A stretch of DNA of 64,000 bases from Simmondsia chinensis (GCA_018398585.1 JAGTTD010000007.1:12206320-12270319); one strand, 5' to 3'. Numbered from the stretch's first letter, positions 10,591 through 21,790 are shown. Numbers and translations are program-made. The notes: a model not told the origin generated them from the sequence alone.

Positions 10591-11522
10591 TTCTTTTCAA
10601 GTGAACACTAGGGTCATATGAAGTTTTAGTAGGAACATCATCATAATGACCAAGCTTTCTTAATATTTTCTCCACATAATGGGATTGACTTAAACTCAAA
10701 CCCTTAGGTTTTCTAGTTATTTTTACCCCAAGTTACGCGTCCGCCACACCTAGATCTTTCATATCAAAACATGTACTCAAGTAAGACTTTATGGACTTTA
10801 CAATATTTACACTCGTGCCAAAAATAAGCATGTCATCAACATATAGATAGATTATCGCACAATAATTATCAACACGATTAGAATACACAGAATCATCAAC
10901 ACTGTTTACAACAAAACCATGCATGACTAAGATACAATCAAATTTTTGATGTCATTGTTTAGGAGCTTGCTTAAGCCCATATAAAGATTTAACAAGGTTG
11001 TATACTTTATGTTTCATACTAGGAACTTCAAACCCTTAGGTTGTTCCATATAGATTTCCTCCTCAAGGTCACCATTAAAGAAAGCAATTTTTACGACAGT
11101 TTGCTGTAATACAAGGTTTTGTATGGAAACTAGAGTTAATAAGGCTCTTATAGTGGCAATCTTAGCTATAAGTGAGTAACTATCAAAGGAATCTATTCCT
11201 TATTTCCGAGTGTATCCTTTGGCCACTAGCTTGGCCATAAATTTTTGTATGGACCCATCGGTCTTCAACTTCTTCCTAAACACCCATTCACAACCTATTG
11301 GTTTGAATCCTCTAGGAAGGTCCATTAACACCCAAGTGTAGTTATTGGCTATAAAGTCTAATTCATTATTAATGGTCTCTCTCCAAAGTGGGGCATCTAT
11401 ATAGTTCTCATGGCCTCATCATATGTTCTAGGAGCTTCCTCTAACATAAATGCACTAACAACATGCTCATCAAAATCATGATGTTAAGTCAAGAAAAACT
11501 AGTCTCAATTTGAGCAAAATCT
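10591..11522 (-). pseudogene. copia reverse transcriptase, 3' part of split pol (Cop-2)
   Basis: Open segment 10733-10924 keeps an intact polymerase site, LYVDDMLIFGT, at about 10820-10852. To its right are KSLYGLKQAP-type, NGDLEEEIYMEQP-type and VTKIATIRALLTLV-type sequences, and then CEWVFRKKLKTDGSI (about 11255-11300). It ends at the Ath-1 LTR in the linker before RT. The polymerase motif is better kept than in Cop-1, but frameshifts break the frame on both sides. Confidence 0.8.
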
Positions 11523-13020
11523 TGATGTGTTTTTCTATGTCTATTAAAATTTAATATAAAACCCTATCTATTAAACACACCCAAATTGAAGTGTAGGGCG
11601 AGAGGGTGTCGAACCACAGGGACTAAGAGCGCGCGAATTTACTGTATGACTTAAATTGATTTGAATAAAATTGAGAGGTTTTTGTATTAATTAACCTAAT
11701 GAAACAACAATTAAACTAAAGTAATCTACTTCTAATCGAAAAAGTGTATTAAATTGGAACTTAGGGTTTCGAATCCATCGTTAGCCAATTACTTTTGTGT
11801 TAACTTTTAACTTAGGATTATTAATTATCCCACAGGTAGTGGTTTAGGTTACAAGCTTCAACCTACTAAGATAATGTTGTTAGTATTGTGTATTGACCCT
11901 ATCTAACTAAAGCATAAGGAAAATAGGATCTACCTAACGTATTGTTAATTATTGCGTATTGACCATATCTAACTAAAGCATAGGGAAGATAGGCTTTAAT
12001 TAACAATTCGGTTAATACTATTGCTTTATTAATTAATCCTAAGGCTACGAGCACAAAGAATTAATTTATAACTATCAATATCAACAATTAAAGGTTACAA
12101 ACTCAATAATCATATCAATTGAATAAACAATAAAAATATAACACTTCAAATTATTTATCTCAACCAAGCAATTCATGTAAAAAATCAAATTAATCCAAAT
12201 TAAAAGTAAACAAAAGTAAAGGCTAAGATTTCATCTAACTCCAGAGAGCAAGTTAGCTCTCCATCAAGGATGATCTGGTGAAGAAGAAGTTGAACAAACT
12301 CAAGTTGATCTCAACGCTAATTTTGCTCTCGTTCCAATTTAATGAAAAAATAAAATATAATAAATGAGTGAAGAAAAAGGACGACGGAGAGAGAGAGAAC
12401 TGAGGGATGGGAGAAAGAGAACGAGAACAGAGGCGGTGAATCAGGAAAAACAGAGAGGCCTCCCTTCCTTTTAAATCGACCACGCCATTGCTAACGAAAC
12501 CTTAGGCCGATGCTGGCGGTGGGCCGGACGCTGGTGGTCGGTCTGGGCTGGAGTTGTTGATTGTTGCGGGTGGGCCGGAGGTCTGGTGGGCTATTGGGCC
12601 TGCGGTTGTGGCTGGTGGCTGACGGGCCAGTGCTGCTGGTGGTGGGCTGTTGGGTGGGCCGAGGTTAACAGGCTGCGTTTGGGCCGGAGCTGGGCCGGAG
12701 TCTGGTGCCGGGCTGGAAGTTGGTGTCGTGGGTTGGAGTTGAACAATAACGGGGTGGCTTGGAATTGGAGATGATGAACAGTGATGGCTCAGGTCTATGC
12801 GGGTCGAGCTTATGTATTCTTGTCCCGAATCTCGATTGACTTGATTTAATTGTTTACGCATCGAATTTGCCTCATTTGCACCAACATTTGACAATTTTTG
12901 GAACTTAAATTTCAAACCTGTTAAACATAAAAATTGCTAAAATAAGTGTAGAACTATAATTAAATAGGTGCAAAATAATTAAAATAACAATTAAAAGATG
13001 CGTAAATACGAGACGCATCA
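11523..13020 (-). repeat. Ath-1 3' LTR
   Basis: 1498 bp, the same length as the other LTR. Where I compared them by eye (first 160 bases) roughly one base in 11-12 differs, so the insertion is not recent. It contains a tandem duplication of about 65 bp (11875-12000; TATCTAACTAAAGCATA twice), a purine-rich GAGAGAGAG segment and a GC-rich block at 12510-12780 that gives a proline-rich ORF on the - strand. Confidence 0.93.
12502..12915 (-). other. Proline-rich ORF inside Ath-1 3' LTR
   Basis: 137 codons on the - strand; about half the C-terminal part is Pro, Ala, Ser, Thr. The other LTR holds the matching ORF at 20143-20565 (140 codons) with many substitutions and a shifted C-terminus. No known domain, no zinc finger. 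It most likely reflects a GC-rich U3 stretch read in an open frame rather than a gene; listed because it stays open in both diverged LTRs. Confidence 0.25.
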
Positions 13021-14050
13021 ACACCCCCACTCCTAATCTTTGCTACTCCTCGAGCAAAGCATGGAATAGACATAACGACTTGGGTGACCAACTACCCCAA
13101 CCATCCCAACCTTCACCCAGTTTTCCGAGATTAACACCTTTATTATAATTTCAGACAAGATTAAATCATTTAGAGCATTCTCCAATTCCATGAATTCAGA
13201 TGATTAAACTTCAAAACTCGTCATAGAACTTCATTAACCTTATATCAACTAATAGGACTACTCAAGCAATTTAAGCGCACAAGTGAAAGTGAGTAGGATA
13301 TCATGTCATAGAATCTCCTCAAATTCTCGCTCCCAACCAAATATATAAAGGTTTCGTGCACCCGTACCTTTGAATCACCTCAACACATACCTATACATAG
13401 AGAAAGTTTAAGTGGCATATGAGTGATCACTTTGCAACATTTTGACCTTGATATAACACAAAAGAAACTTTATCACGAACGTACATTAATTTTTAATTTT
13501 TCATTTTCTTTTGCCTTTTTCTTTTGGAGGAAGCCCCTTTTTTTCTTTTTTTTTTTCTTTTTGTTTCCTCTTTCTTTTCTGTCCATTTTTGGACTTTTTT
13601 TTTATAACACGTACTTCATCATTACAATTGACGTTGACCAACCAGTACTTTACATAACATCAAGGGCAAGGATTTGGGTAAGCCAAAAGGGCAGGCTTGC
13701 AAAACTCAAGATATATAAGGTTGTTTACTCAAATTCTTCATATTTTTCGCAATATGAAAGTCCTGTGCTCAGTGAATATGTGAGCGGCATGAGTAGAACC
13801 CATTAATATCAACAATAATCAACAACACTCATTAACAAGTATGAAGTAGAATCATTTAATTTCATGGAATTAAGAGAACGAAATAAACAACTAATCCCAC
13901 TATCATCATAACATGTGCGTCGATCAAGGAAAACTTAGCTAAACGGTTATAATGCACGCTCAAAATGCACAAAAAGATGTTCAAAATATTAAAAAATAGA
14001 CCACAAATGAGCATATGCAAATGAGCCTCACCCCCACACCTAAATCATGA

Positions 14051-14062
14051 ATTGTCCTCAAT
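14051..14062 (-). other. Hairpin next to internal G-rich tract (Ath-1)
   Basis: ATTG-TCCT-CAAT forms a 4-bp stem with 4-base loop (AGGA loop on the element strand). It is followed on the element strand by TGATTTAGGTGTGGGGGT. Ath-3 has the same arrangement at 60250-60290. Confidence 0.5.
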
Positions 14063-14243
14063 ACAACAACATCAATCATTAAAGCACAAGAGATAGGTGG
14101 GATAGAGCAATAAAACCTGACGAGACGGCACGGACATGTATATATGACTCCTTCAACACGGGACAAGAACCTGAAAAGAAAGAAAACAAGCCTCGAAGCA
14201 ACTAATTAGTTCAAAAAATAAATTAAAAACAAGAAATAACAAA

Positions 14244-14261
14244 CCTAGGTTGCCTCCTAGG
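14244..14261 (-). other. Hairpin downstream of integrase (Ath-1)
   Basis: CCTAGG-TTGCCT-CCTAGG: a perfect 6-bp stem with a 6-base loop (AGGCAA on the element strand), starting about 50 bases after the integrase stop. The equivalent place in Ath-3 (60038-60055) reads CTTGGG-AAGCAA-CCCTAC. Function unknown. Confidence 0.55.
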
Positions 14262-14309
14262 AGCGCTAAGTTTTACGCCTTCAGCCAGGCATAGTGAATC
14301 GAGCAGAGA

Positions 14310-15727
14310 TCAAGTATCAGTCATGGTGTCCATCAAAGAGACAACTTCAATAAGCTGTCCATCAGCAATGCCATCCAACTCAACTATAAGTTTAAGCCTT
14401 TGACCATTTACGGTGAATGCATGACCATCTTTAGGGTGGTATATCTCAATAGCACCAGAGGGGTATACCTGCTTAACCACAAAAGGACCATCCCACCTAG
14501 ACCTCAACTTACCAAGAAAAAGGCACAATTTAGAATTAAAAAGCCAAACCTTTTGATCAGGAGCAAATATTTTCCTCAAAATATGTTTATCATGAAAAGC
14601 CTTGGTTTTAGCTTTATAAATCTTTGCATTCTCATAAGCTTCATTCCTTAGTTCTTCCAGCTCACTCAATTGAATCTTTCGGTTAGCACCAGCTTGGTCT
14701 AAGTCAAAATTCAAGGCTCTAGTGGCCCAATAAGCACGGTGTTCTAATTCAACTAGTAAATGACATGCTTTACCAAAGACCAACCTATAGGGTGACATAC
14801 CAAGTGGGGTCTTGTAGGCGGTGCGGTATGGCCAAAGAGCATCATTCAACCTAAGGGACCAATCTTTCCTATCAGGACGAATCATTTTCTCAAGTATAGA
14901 CTTGATCTCACGGTTTGAAAGCTCTACTTGACCACTAGTTTGGGGATGATAGGGGGCGGCAATCTTATGATGCACTGAGTACTTCCTAAGAAGTGCCTCT
15001 AATGACCTATGATTGAAATGACTACCACCATCACTAATGAGTGCTCTAGGGGTACCAAAGTGGTTAAAAATATGGTCCTTGACAAATTGCATGACCACTT
15101 TGTGGTCATTGGTCCTAGTAGGTATAGCCTCAACCCATTTAGACACATAGTCGACCCCTAAAAGTATGTAAACAAATCCAAAGATAGGGGAAATGGTCCC
15201 ATAAAGTCAATACCCCAAACATCAAATATTTCCACAATTAAAATGGGGTTCAAAGGCATCATGTATCGATGCGTCATTGCGCCTGTGCGTTGACAACGCT
15301 CACATGCAAGACAAAACTTGTGAGCATCCTTGAACAGAGTAGGCCAATAAAAACCACACTGTAGGACTTTTGCAGTAGTCGTACGACCTCCAAAGTGTCC
15401 TCCACATGCATATGAGTGACAAAAAGATAAAATGCTATGATACTCACACTCTGGAACACATCTACGAATTGCTTGGTCCACGCAATGTTTAAACAAGTCA
15501 AGGTCATCCCAGTAAAAGTGCTTTGCTTGAGAGTAAAACCTATCCTTTTCTTGCTTGGACCAAGTAGATGGAATCACACCTGTAGCGAGGAAGTTAACAA
15601 TATCTGCGAACCAAGGGCCACGTGAATGGGAGACAACGAAAAGTTGCTCATTGGGAAAAGAGTCATGCATTGAAATAGATGGATCATGATGCTCAAAGAA
15701 AATCCTAGAGAGATGGTCAGCTACCAC
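14310..15727 (-). pseudogene. Ath-1 integrase
   Basis: Inserts element cDNA into the host genome. Two open segments (15158-15727 and 14310-15146) together give a nearly full gypsy integrase. The first holds the H-H-C-C zinc finger (HSYACGGHFGG, then CLACERCQR) and the first catalytic Asp in GIDFMGPFP. After a one-step frameshift near 15150 the second gives SKWVEAIPT, the second Asp in ISDGGSHF and the Glu in [12 protein letters not shown], then the Athila-type C-terminus [20 protein letters not shown]. No chromodomain. All three catalytic residues are kept; only the frameshift separates it from an intact gene. Confidence 0.9.
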
Positions 15728-15784
15728 ATTCTCTGCACCTTTCTTATCTCTAATCTCAATGTCAAACTCTTGAAGTAGAAGAAT

Positions 15785-16396
15785 TCACCTAATAAGCCCA
15801 GGTTTCGCTTCTTTCTTAGAGAGCAAATATTTCAACGCAGTATGGTCAGAATAGATAATGACTTTTGACCTCAAAAGATAGGAACGAAACTTTTTAAGAG
15901 CGAACACAACAGCTAGCAAATCCTTTTCAGTGGTGGTGTAATGGCATAGTGAATCATTAAGAGTTTTACTAGCATAGTAAATGACATGAGGAACTTTGTT
16001 TACTCTTTGACCTAGGATAGCACCTATGGCAAAATCAAAAGCGTTACACATAATTTCAAAAGGAAGAGAGTAGTCTGGGGGCTGCATAATGGGGGCCGAA
16101 ACAAGTAATGACCGCAGTTTTTGAGAAGCTTCTAGGCAAGACTCATCAAATTCAAATGATGTCTCCTTAGCTAGTAGGCTAGTTAATGGTCTGGCTAATT
16201 TCCCAAAGTCCTTAATGAATCTCCTATAGAAACCTGCATGACCTAGAAAGGATCTAACTTGCTTCACGTTTGAGGGAGGGGGTAAGTTTGCAATAAGATC
16301 TACCTTAGCCTTATCAACCTCAATACGCTTCTTGGACACTCTATGACCCAATACAATCCCCTCTTGAACCATAAAGTGACTGTTTTCCCAACTCAA
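15785..16396 (-). pseudogene. Ath-1 RNase H
   Basis: Open for 203 codons. It starts in the RT thumb/connection (VLGHRVSKKRIEVD, then VRSFLGHAGFYRRFIKDF) and covers the RNase H core: CNAFDFAIGAILGQR, VIYYASKTLNDS, YTTTEKDLLAVVFAL and YSDHTALKYLL. The first acidic residue of the core is kept in NAFDFAIG and the Glu in TTEKDLL. It is separated from the RT segment by a stop near 16440, and the end near 15785 leads through a frame change to the integrase. Confidence 0.9.
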
Positions 16397-16441
16397 AACA
16401 AGATTGGTCTCTTCACATCTTTTTAGAACAAGTCTTAAATT

Positions 16442-17275
16442 CTACAAACATTCATCAAACGAAAGTCCAAAAACAGAGAAATCATCCATAAAAACCTCAA
16501 GAAATCTATCTACCATGTCAGAAAAGATAGACATCATGCATCTCTGAAATGTAGCGGGTGCATTACATAAACCAAATGGCATCCTACGGTAGGCAAATGT
16601 GCCAAAGGGGCACGTAAAGGTCGTTTTCTCCTGATCCTCTGTGTAGACTGCTACCTGGTTATATCCCGAATATTCATCAAGAAAATAGTAAAAGCTCTGA
16701 CCAGCTAACTTCTCCAAAATCTGGTCAATGGATGGTAGAGGAAAATGGTCCTTCCTAGTGGCAGAGTTAAGCTTCCTATAGTCAATACACACTCTCCAGC
16801 CCGTGGTTTCTCTAGTGGGCACTAACTCTCCAACACTACTCCTAACCACAGTATGGCCCGACTTCTTTGGGACTACCTGAACAAGACTAACCCACCTACT
16901 ATCAAAAATTGGGTAAATGATACCCGCATCAAGAAATTTCACAATCTCTTTCTTTACCACTCCCTTCATGTTAGGATTTAACCTCCTTTGCATCTCTCTA
17001 GTGGGTCTAGCATTCTCATCAAGAAAAATCCTATGCATACAAATGGAGGGGTCTATACCCTTCAAATCAGCCACAGACCACCCAATGGCACTCTTATGAT
17101 CACTAAGCACTATCATTAATGCATCCTCCTGTTCCCTAGGCAACTGAGAAGAGATAATCATAGGTAAAGTCTCATCGGATCCTAAGAAAGCATACTCAAG
17201 AGTAGACGGCAACGACTTAAGTTCAAGTTTGGGTGGTGAAACTATGGAAGGCAAGGCAGGGAAATCCGAAAGCAT
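16442..17275 (-). pseudogene. Ath-1 reverse transcriptase
   Basis: 277 open codons with all RT blocks: MQRRLNPNMKGVVKKEIVKFLDAGIIYPI, then VQVVPKKSG, WRVCIDYRKLN, the first Asp region FYYFLDEYSGYNQ (normally FLDGYSGY), TFTCPFGTFAYRRMPFGLCNAPATF, and the polymerase site FMDDFSVFG. FMDD in place of YVDD is usual for this lineage. Synthesises cDNA from element RNA. A stop near 16440 follows FDECL; otherwise the domain looks intact. Confidence 0.92.
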
Positions 17276-17299
17276 AGGTAAAGCTTCTACTTTTGACAG

Positions 17300-17974
17300 T
17301 CAATGACAAGTCTCTAAAGGGGCACATATCTCAAGCAAATCATTCATCTCTCTAATGTCATTTTCAATCTCAAAATCATCAAAACAATCGTATACTAGTG
17401 CTCGCTCAAGGGAATCACTAACTAGGATAGAAGGGAGTGTTTGGTCAACCAAATCATCAATAATATCCACCCAGAAACACTTCGACTCATCCTCACTAGT
17501 GGGTGACAACAAAGCCTTAAAAATATTTAACCTAATAGTTATATTGACAAAGCTAACATCCATTACCCAATATCTTCAATTAATGGTAGCATTGGCCGTC
17601 GCTAAGAAAGGCCGACCTAGAATGATAGGGACGTGGTTTTTCGAATGACTAGAAGGTTCCATATCGAGCACGAGGAAATCAACAGGAAACAAGGCTTTGT
17701 CTACTCTCACTAGCACGTTAATCAGCTCACCACGGGAAATCCTAGTTGATCTATCTGCTAATTGCAAGGTCACCGTGGTGGGTTGCAACTCTCCCAGGCC
17801 TAAGTTCTCATAAACCGAGTCAGGAATAATGTTTACACTCGCCCCTAAGTCCAGTAAGGCTTTATCGATCGGGTAGTCCCCAAGTGAACAAGAGATGGTG
17901 GGGACACCGGGGTCTTTGTACTTAACTGGAGTGTCACACTTCAGAATAGAGCTCGCTTGCTCAGCTAAAAACAC
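17300..17974 (-). pseudogene. Ath-1 aspartic protease and linker
   Basis: Segment 17576-17974 gives the Athila-type protease: CDTPVKYKDPGVPTISC, the active site LLDLGASVNIIP (D-L-G-A, normal here), ADRSTRISRGE, VDFLVLDME and PIILGRPFLATANA. A stop at 17574-17576 separates an 87-codon acidic linker (17300-17563) that leads towards RT. The active-site Asp is present. The protease would cut the Gag-Pol polyprotein. Confidence 0.88.
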
Positions 17975-17989
17975 TTTTTTAGGCAGATA

Positions 17990-18807
17990 TGCTCTAGATC
18001 GCCTCTTTTGGTTCAGAAGGTCCTTAATAAACTTTGCGTAGGCAGGGATCTATTTAATCGCATCAAGAAGGGGAATCTTAATCTTTACTTGCCTAAATGT
18101 CTCCAAAATATCTTCCCACTTCTTGTCCTTCCCATTTGGATGTGGCCAAATTAAAGCTTGGGGGAAGGGTACTCAAGGTTCATATGACGAGGGTAGATCA
18201 GAGGCTTTAGGAGTGGGAGAAGGGTGCGTGACCTCATCAGTCTCCTTTTCTCTCTCCTTGCTCTTCTCTTCTTCCTCACCACTCGTGGATACTTCACTTT
18301 CAGCACTCACCCCATTGTCAACCTCCTTCCCATTTCTCAACACTGTAATGGATTTTGCTTGTTCTTGCTGGGAAGGATAGTTGTCTTGTCTGACACAGTT
18401 CCTAGGGTTTTCTACAGCCTGGCTAGAGAGACTTCCCTCATCTCTCTTACTCAGAGTGTTAGCTAGTTGACCTATTTGGGTTTCTAACTTTGCAATTGAT
18501 TGTGTATGGGAGAAGAGGAGTTGGGAATTAACTTCTAAACCTTTCAGCGCATTTGTATGGAATGTGGCTTAAGCTCCAACTGATGGGCTACAGGTGGCAA
18601 CCTAATGCAAGACGGTGAGGCGTATGTGGTGCGGGTAAAGTAGTCCATAAGTGTACGTGGTTGTTGTTCGTCAGCCATTACTAAATCAGAGTTAGCACTA
18701 GCAGATTTTGCTCGGTGTTGGGCTCTAAGGTCTCTTAAAGTTCTTTCAATTTCAGGGTCGAATCTAGTAAGTTCCAGAGACAAAGAGTGACGACCGTACA
18801 TGAACAA
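17990..18807 (-). pseudogene. Ath-1 gag with core deleted
   Basis: The N-terminus (18544-18807) contains FDPEIERTLRDLRAQ, an element of Athila gags, then RTLMDYFTRTTYASPSCIRLP. After a frame change near 18560 the sequence jumps to the gag C-terminal part: SQLLFSHTQSIAKLETQIGQLA, SLSSQAVENP, a charged Ser/Glu linker and IPLLDAIK. The central Retrotrans_gag domain and any zinc knuckle are missing, a loss of several hundred codons against family length. Particle assembly would need gag from another element. Confidence 0.72.
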
Positions 18808-19151
18808 TTAACCACATGAAGCAAGTAAATTAAAAATTAAATAAGCAAAACAAATAAAACAGACAAAACAAATACTAAAAAAAAAGACAAATAACAAGAT
18901 ATTCTAAATTCCACTTGTGCATGAAAATCACAAGAAAAATAATGCCAATAAAAAGAAAATAAATTTTTTTTAGAAAAGAGACAATAACAATTAAAGAAAA
19001 TTAAAATTTAGAAATTCTAAATTAAGAATCAAATTAAAATTTCAAATCCTAGGTTCAAAAATAAAATAAATTAATTTAAAATTAAAGAAGAAATACAAAG
19101 TTAACCATAAAAGAAACTCACAAAAATAAAATCACGAACGTTGCCTAGTCT
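18808..19151 (-). other. Ath-1 untranslated leader
   Basis: A-rich on the + strand, no ORF. It lies between the primer-binding site and the gag start. Confidence 0.6.
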
Positions 19152-19166
19152 CCGGCAACGGCGCCA
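19152..19166 (-). other. Primer-binding site, tRNA-Asp type (Ath-1)
   Basis: On the - strand TGGCGCCGTTGCCGG, complementary to the 3' end of plant tRNA-Asp and the usual Athila/Tat primer site. Six bases separate it from the 5' LTR. Confidence 0.9.
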
Positions 19167-19172
19167 AAATCA

Positions 19173-20670
19173 TGATGTGTTTTTCTACGTCCATCAAAAT
19201 TTAATATAAAACCCTATCTATTAAACACACATAAATTGAAGTGTAAGGCGAGAGGGTGTCGAACCACAGGGACTAAGAGTGCGTGAATTTACTCTATAAC
19301 TTAAATTAATTTGAATAAAATTGAGAGATTTTTGTATTAATTAACCTAAGGAAACAACAATTAAACTAAAGTAATCTACTTATAATAAAAAAAGTGTATT
19401 AAATTGGAACCTAGGGTTTCGAATCCATCGTTAGCCAATTAATTTTGCGTTAACTTTTAACTTGGGATTATTAATTGTCACACGGGTAGTGGTTTAGGCT
19501 ACAAGTTTCAACCTACTAAGATAATGTTGTTAGTATTGCGTATTGACCTTATCTAACTAAAGCATAAGGAAAATAGGCTCTACCTAACGTATTGTTAATT
19601 ATTACGTATTGACCCTATCTAACTAAAGCATAGGGAAGATAGGCTTTAATTAACAATTCGGTTAATACTATTGCTTGATTAATTAATTCTAAGGCTACGA
19701 GCACAAAGAATTAATTTATAACTATGAATATCAACAATTAAAGGTTACAAACTCAATAATCATATCTATTGAATAAACAATAAAAATATAACACTTCAAA
19801 TTATTTATCTCAATCAAGCAATTCATGTAAACAATCAAATTAACCCGAACTAAAAGTAAACAAAAGTAAAGGCTAAGATTTTATCTAACCCCAGAGAGCA
19901 AGTCAGCTCTCCATCAAGGAAGATCCGGTGAAGAAGAAGTTGAACAAACTCATGTTGATCTCCACGCTGATTTCGCTCTCATTCCAATTTAACGAAAAAA
20001 TAAAATATAATAAATGAGTAAAGAAAAAGGATGATGAAGAGAGAGAGAGAACTGAGGGATGGGAGAAAGTGAAGGAGAACGAGGGCGGTGAATCAGGCAA
20101 AACAGAGATGCCTCCCTTCCTTTTAAATCGACCACGCCGCTGCTAATGAAACCCTAAGCCGGTGCTGGTGGTGGGCTGGACGTTGGTGGTCGGTCTGGGG
20201 TGGAGTTGGTGTTGTTGCGGGTGGCCAGAGGTCTGGTGGGCTATTGGGCCTGCGGTTGTGGCTGGTGGCTGACGGGCCAGTGCTGCTGCTGTTGGGCTGT
20301 TGGGTGTGCTGAGGTTAACAGGCTGCGTTTGGGCCGGAGCTGGGCCGGAGTCTGGTGCTGGGTTGGAAGTTGGTGTCGTGGGCTGGAGTTGAACAGTAAT
20401 GGGGTGGCTTGGGATTGGAGATGATGAACAGTGCTGGCTCGGGTCATTGCGGGTCGAGCTTATACATTCTTTTCCCGAATCTCGATTGACTTGATTTAAT
20501 TGTTTACACATCGAATTTGCCTCATTTGCACCAACATTTGACAATTTTCTGAACTTAAATTTCAAACCTCTTAAACATAAAAATTGCTAAAATAAGTGTA
20601 GAACTATAATTAAATAGGTGCAAAATAATTAAAATAACAATTAAAAGATGCATAAATACGAGACGCATCA
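19173..20670 (-). repeat. Ath-1 5' LTR
   Basis: 1498 bp, TGATGTGTTTTTC to GACGCATCA, aligned end to end with 11523-13020. It has the same tandem 65-bp duplication (19526-19650) and the GC-rich block (20150-20420). Confidence 0.93.
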
Positions 20671-21790
20671 AGCTCCCTTACTTCTTTTAAGTTGTTGAAC
20701 CTCGAGTTCATGTGACGTGTGACTAGATGATGATGTAGATACAACATGCACTGAAATAGGTAAAGAGACCTGCTTAAATTCTTTCATAGGAAATCTATGG
20801 TTAAAGAATTCAACATCTCGAGATTCTGTTATTTTAGCAAGCCCATGGCTCAAGTCATTTATTGCCATGAATTTATATGCTGCGTTATTCATAGCATAAC
20901 CATTAAAGATGGCATCCATAGTTGTAGGACCTATTTTACTATTTTTAAACTCCGGAACCCAAACTTTAGTTAGACACTTCCGCACTTTGAGATATTTCAG
21001 GTTAGCTGCATAAATCTTCTATAGTTCATAAATTGTCCTATCTAACTTTTATGTAGAATCTTATTAAGTATGTGGCAATGCAGATAATAGAGCTTCCCCT
21101 TACAAGCTCGAGGGTAGGCTTGAGCTAATTATCATGGCATTCATCATGTCATTAAAGGTTATATTTTGCCTTTATATGATACCGTTCTGTTGAGGTGTAT
21201 AAGGGGCTAAGACTTCATTGAATTATTCCAAGCTCCTCACAATGTTTCTTAAGGAAGATAATACCATACTCACCTCCTCTATTAGACCTAATCCTTTTGA
21301 TCCTTCAGTCTAATTGGTTTCCAACTTGAGCTTTATATTTGAGGAACATTTCTTCAGTCTCATCTTTAGTTCTTCAGTGATAAACTTTAGTGAATCTTGA
21401 GCGATCATCTACGAATGTGGTGTAATATCTTTTATCACCACTACCTAAGGTATTCTTGAAATCTCCTAGATCTCTATGTACCAGCTCAAGTATGTTAGAT
21501 GTTCTTTCAACTAATTTGTTAAAAGCCTTTTTAGAATGTTTGGCCTCAACACACATTTCACATTTATCAAGTTTGGTACGATTATAATCAAGAGTTAGAA
21601 TCATTTGTTTAAGTGTCTTAACCAAAGTATGATTTACATGTCTTAGCCTAGCATGCCACAAATATAAGGATTCAATGATACAATAAGAACTAGAACCGAT
21701 TTTATTAGTATCATTCACAATATCAAGAACAAATAGACCACCATTAGAATAGCTTTACCCTACAAATTTCACATTCTTAGTAATAATAAG
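20671..21790 (-). pseudogene. copia integrase, right part of split pol (Cop-2)
   Basis: Read on the - strand: GAG-pre-integrase and HARLRHVNHTLVKTLK, zinc-finger Cys pair KCEMCVEAKHSKK, then HRDLGDFKNTLGSG and FVDDRSRFTKVYH (21374-21718). A stop-ridden core follows (SNRGGEY-type near 21260), then PYTPQQNGI-type and the linker KVWVPEFKNSKIGP, YAMNNAAYKFM and VEFFNHRFPMKEF (20668-20985). It ends in ELEVQQLKRSKGA at the Ath-1 LTR, and the protein continues as QIETSFS at 11480-11520, the other side of Ath-1. Confidence 0.82.

Larger units (their letters stand above)
13021..14309 (-). other. Ath-1 3' non-coding region with polypurine tract
   Basis: Between the integrase stop and the 3' LTR. On the - strand the bases next to the LTR read AGGAGTGGGGGTGT (13021-13034), a good polypurine tract for plus-strand priming. 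A second G-rich tract, GGTGTGGGGGTGAGG (14025-14041), follows a small hairpin. A long pyrimidine stretch lies at 13495-13605. I see no env-like ORF, which some Athila elements have. Confidence 0.7.
11523..20670 (-). mobile_element. Ath-1: Athila-like Ty3/gypsy retrotransposon
   Basis: A complete two-LTR element on the - strand, 9148 bp. Both LTRs are 1498 bp and run TGATGTGTTTTT to GACGCATCA. Primer site TGGCGCCGTTGCCGG (tRNA-Asp type) and purine tract are in place. Order: gag, protease, RT, RNase H, integrase, long 3' region. Athila affinity rests on the primer site, FMDD polymerase site, protease style and 3' region. Flanks share only AGC (TGAGC left, AGCTC right), so the target duplication is imperfect. 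It sits inside Cop-2 pol. Confidence 0.92.

Noticed and set aside
11516..11522. AAAATCT before Ath-1 as part of the LTR or its target duplication
   Set aside because: It resembles AAAATCA before the other LTR, but there it belongs to the spacer next to the primer site; only AGC is shared by the outer flanks, so no clean duplication is claimed.
13423..13806. 127-codon + strand ORF with Phe-rich stretch
   Set aside because: Phe codons come from the pyrimidine tract of the Ath-1 3' region; antisense to the element and without a domain.
18123..18466. Ser/Leu-rich + strand ORFs
   Set aside because: Antisense shadow of the charged Ser/Glu linker of Ath-1 gag.
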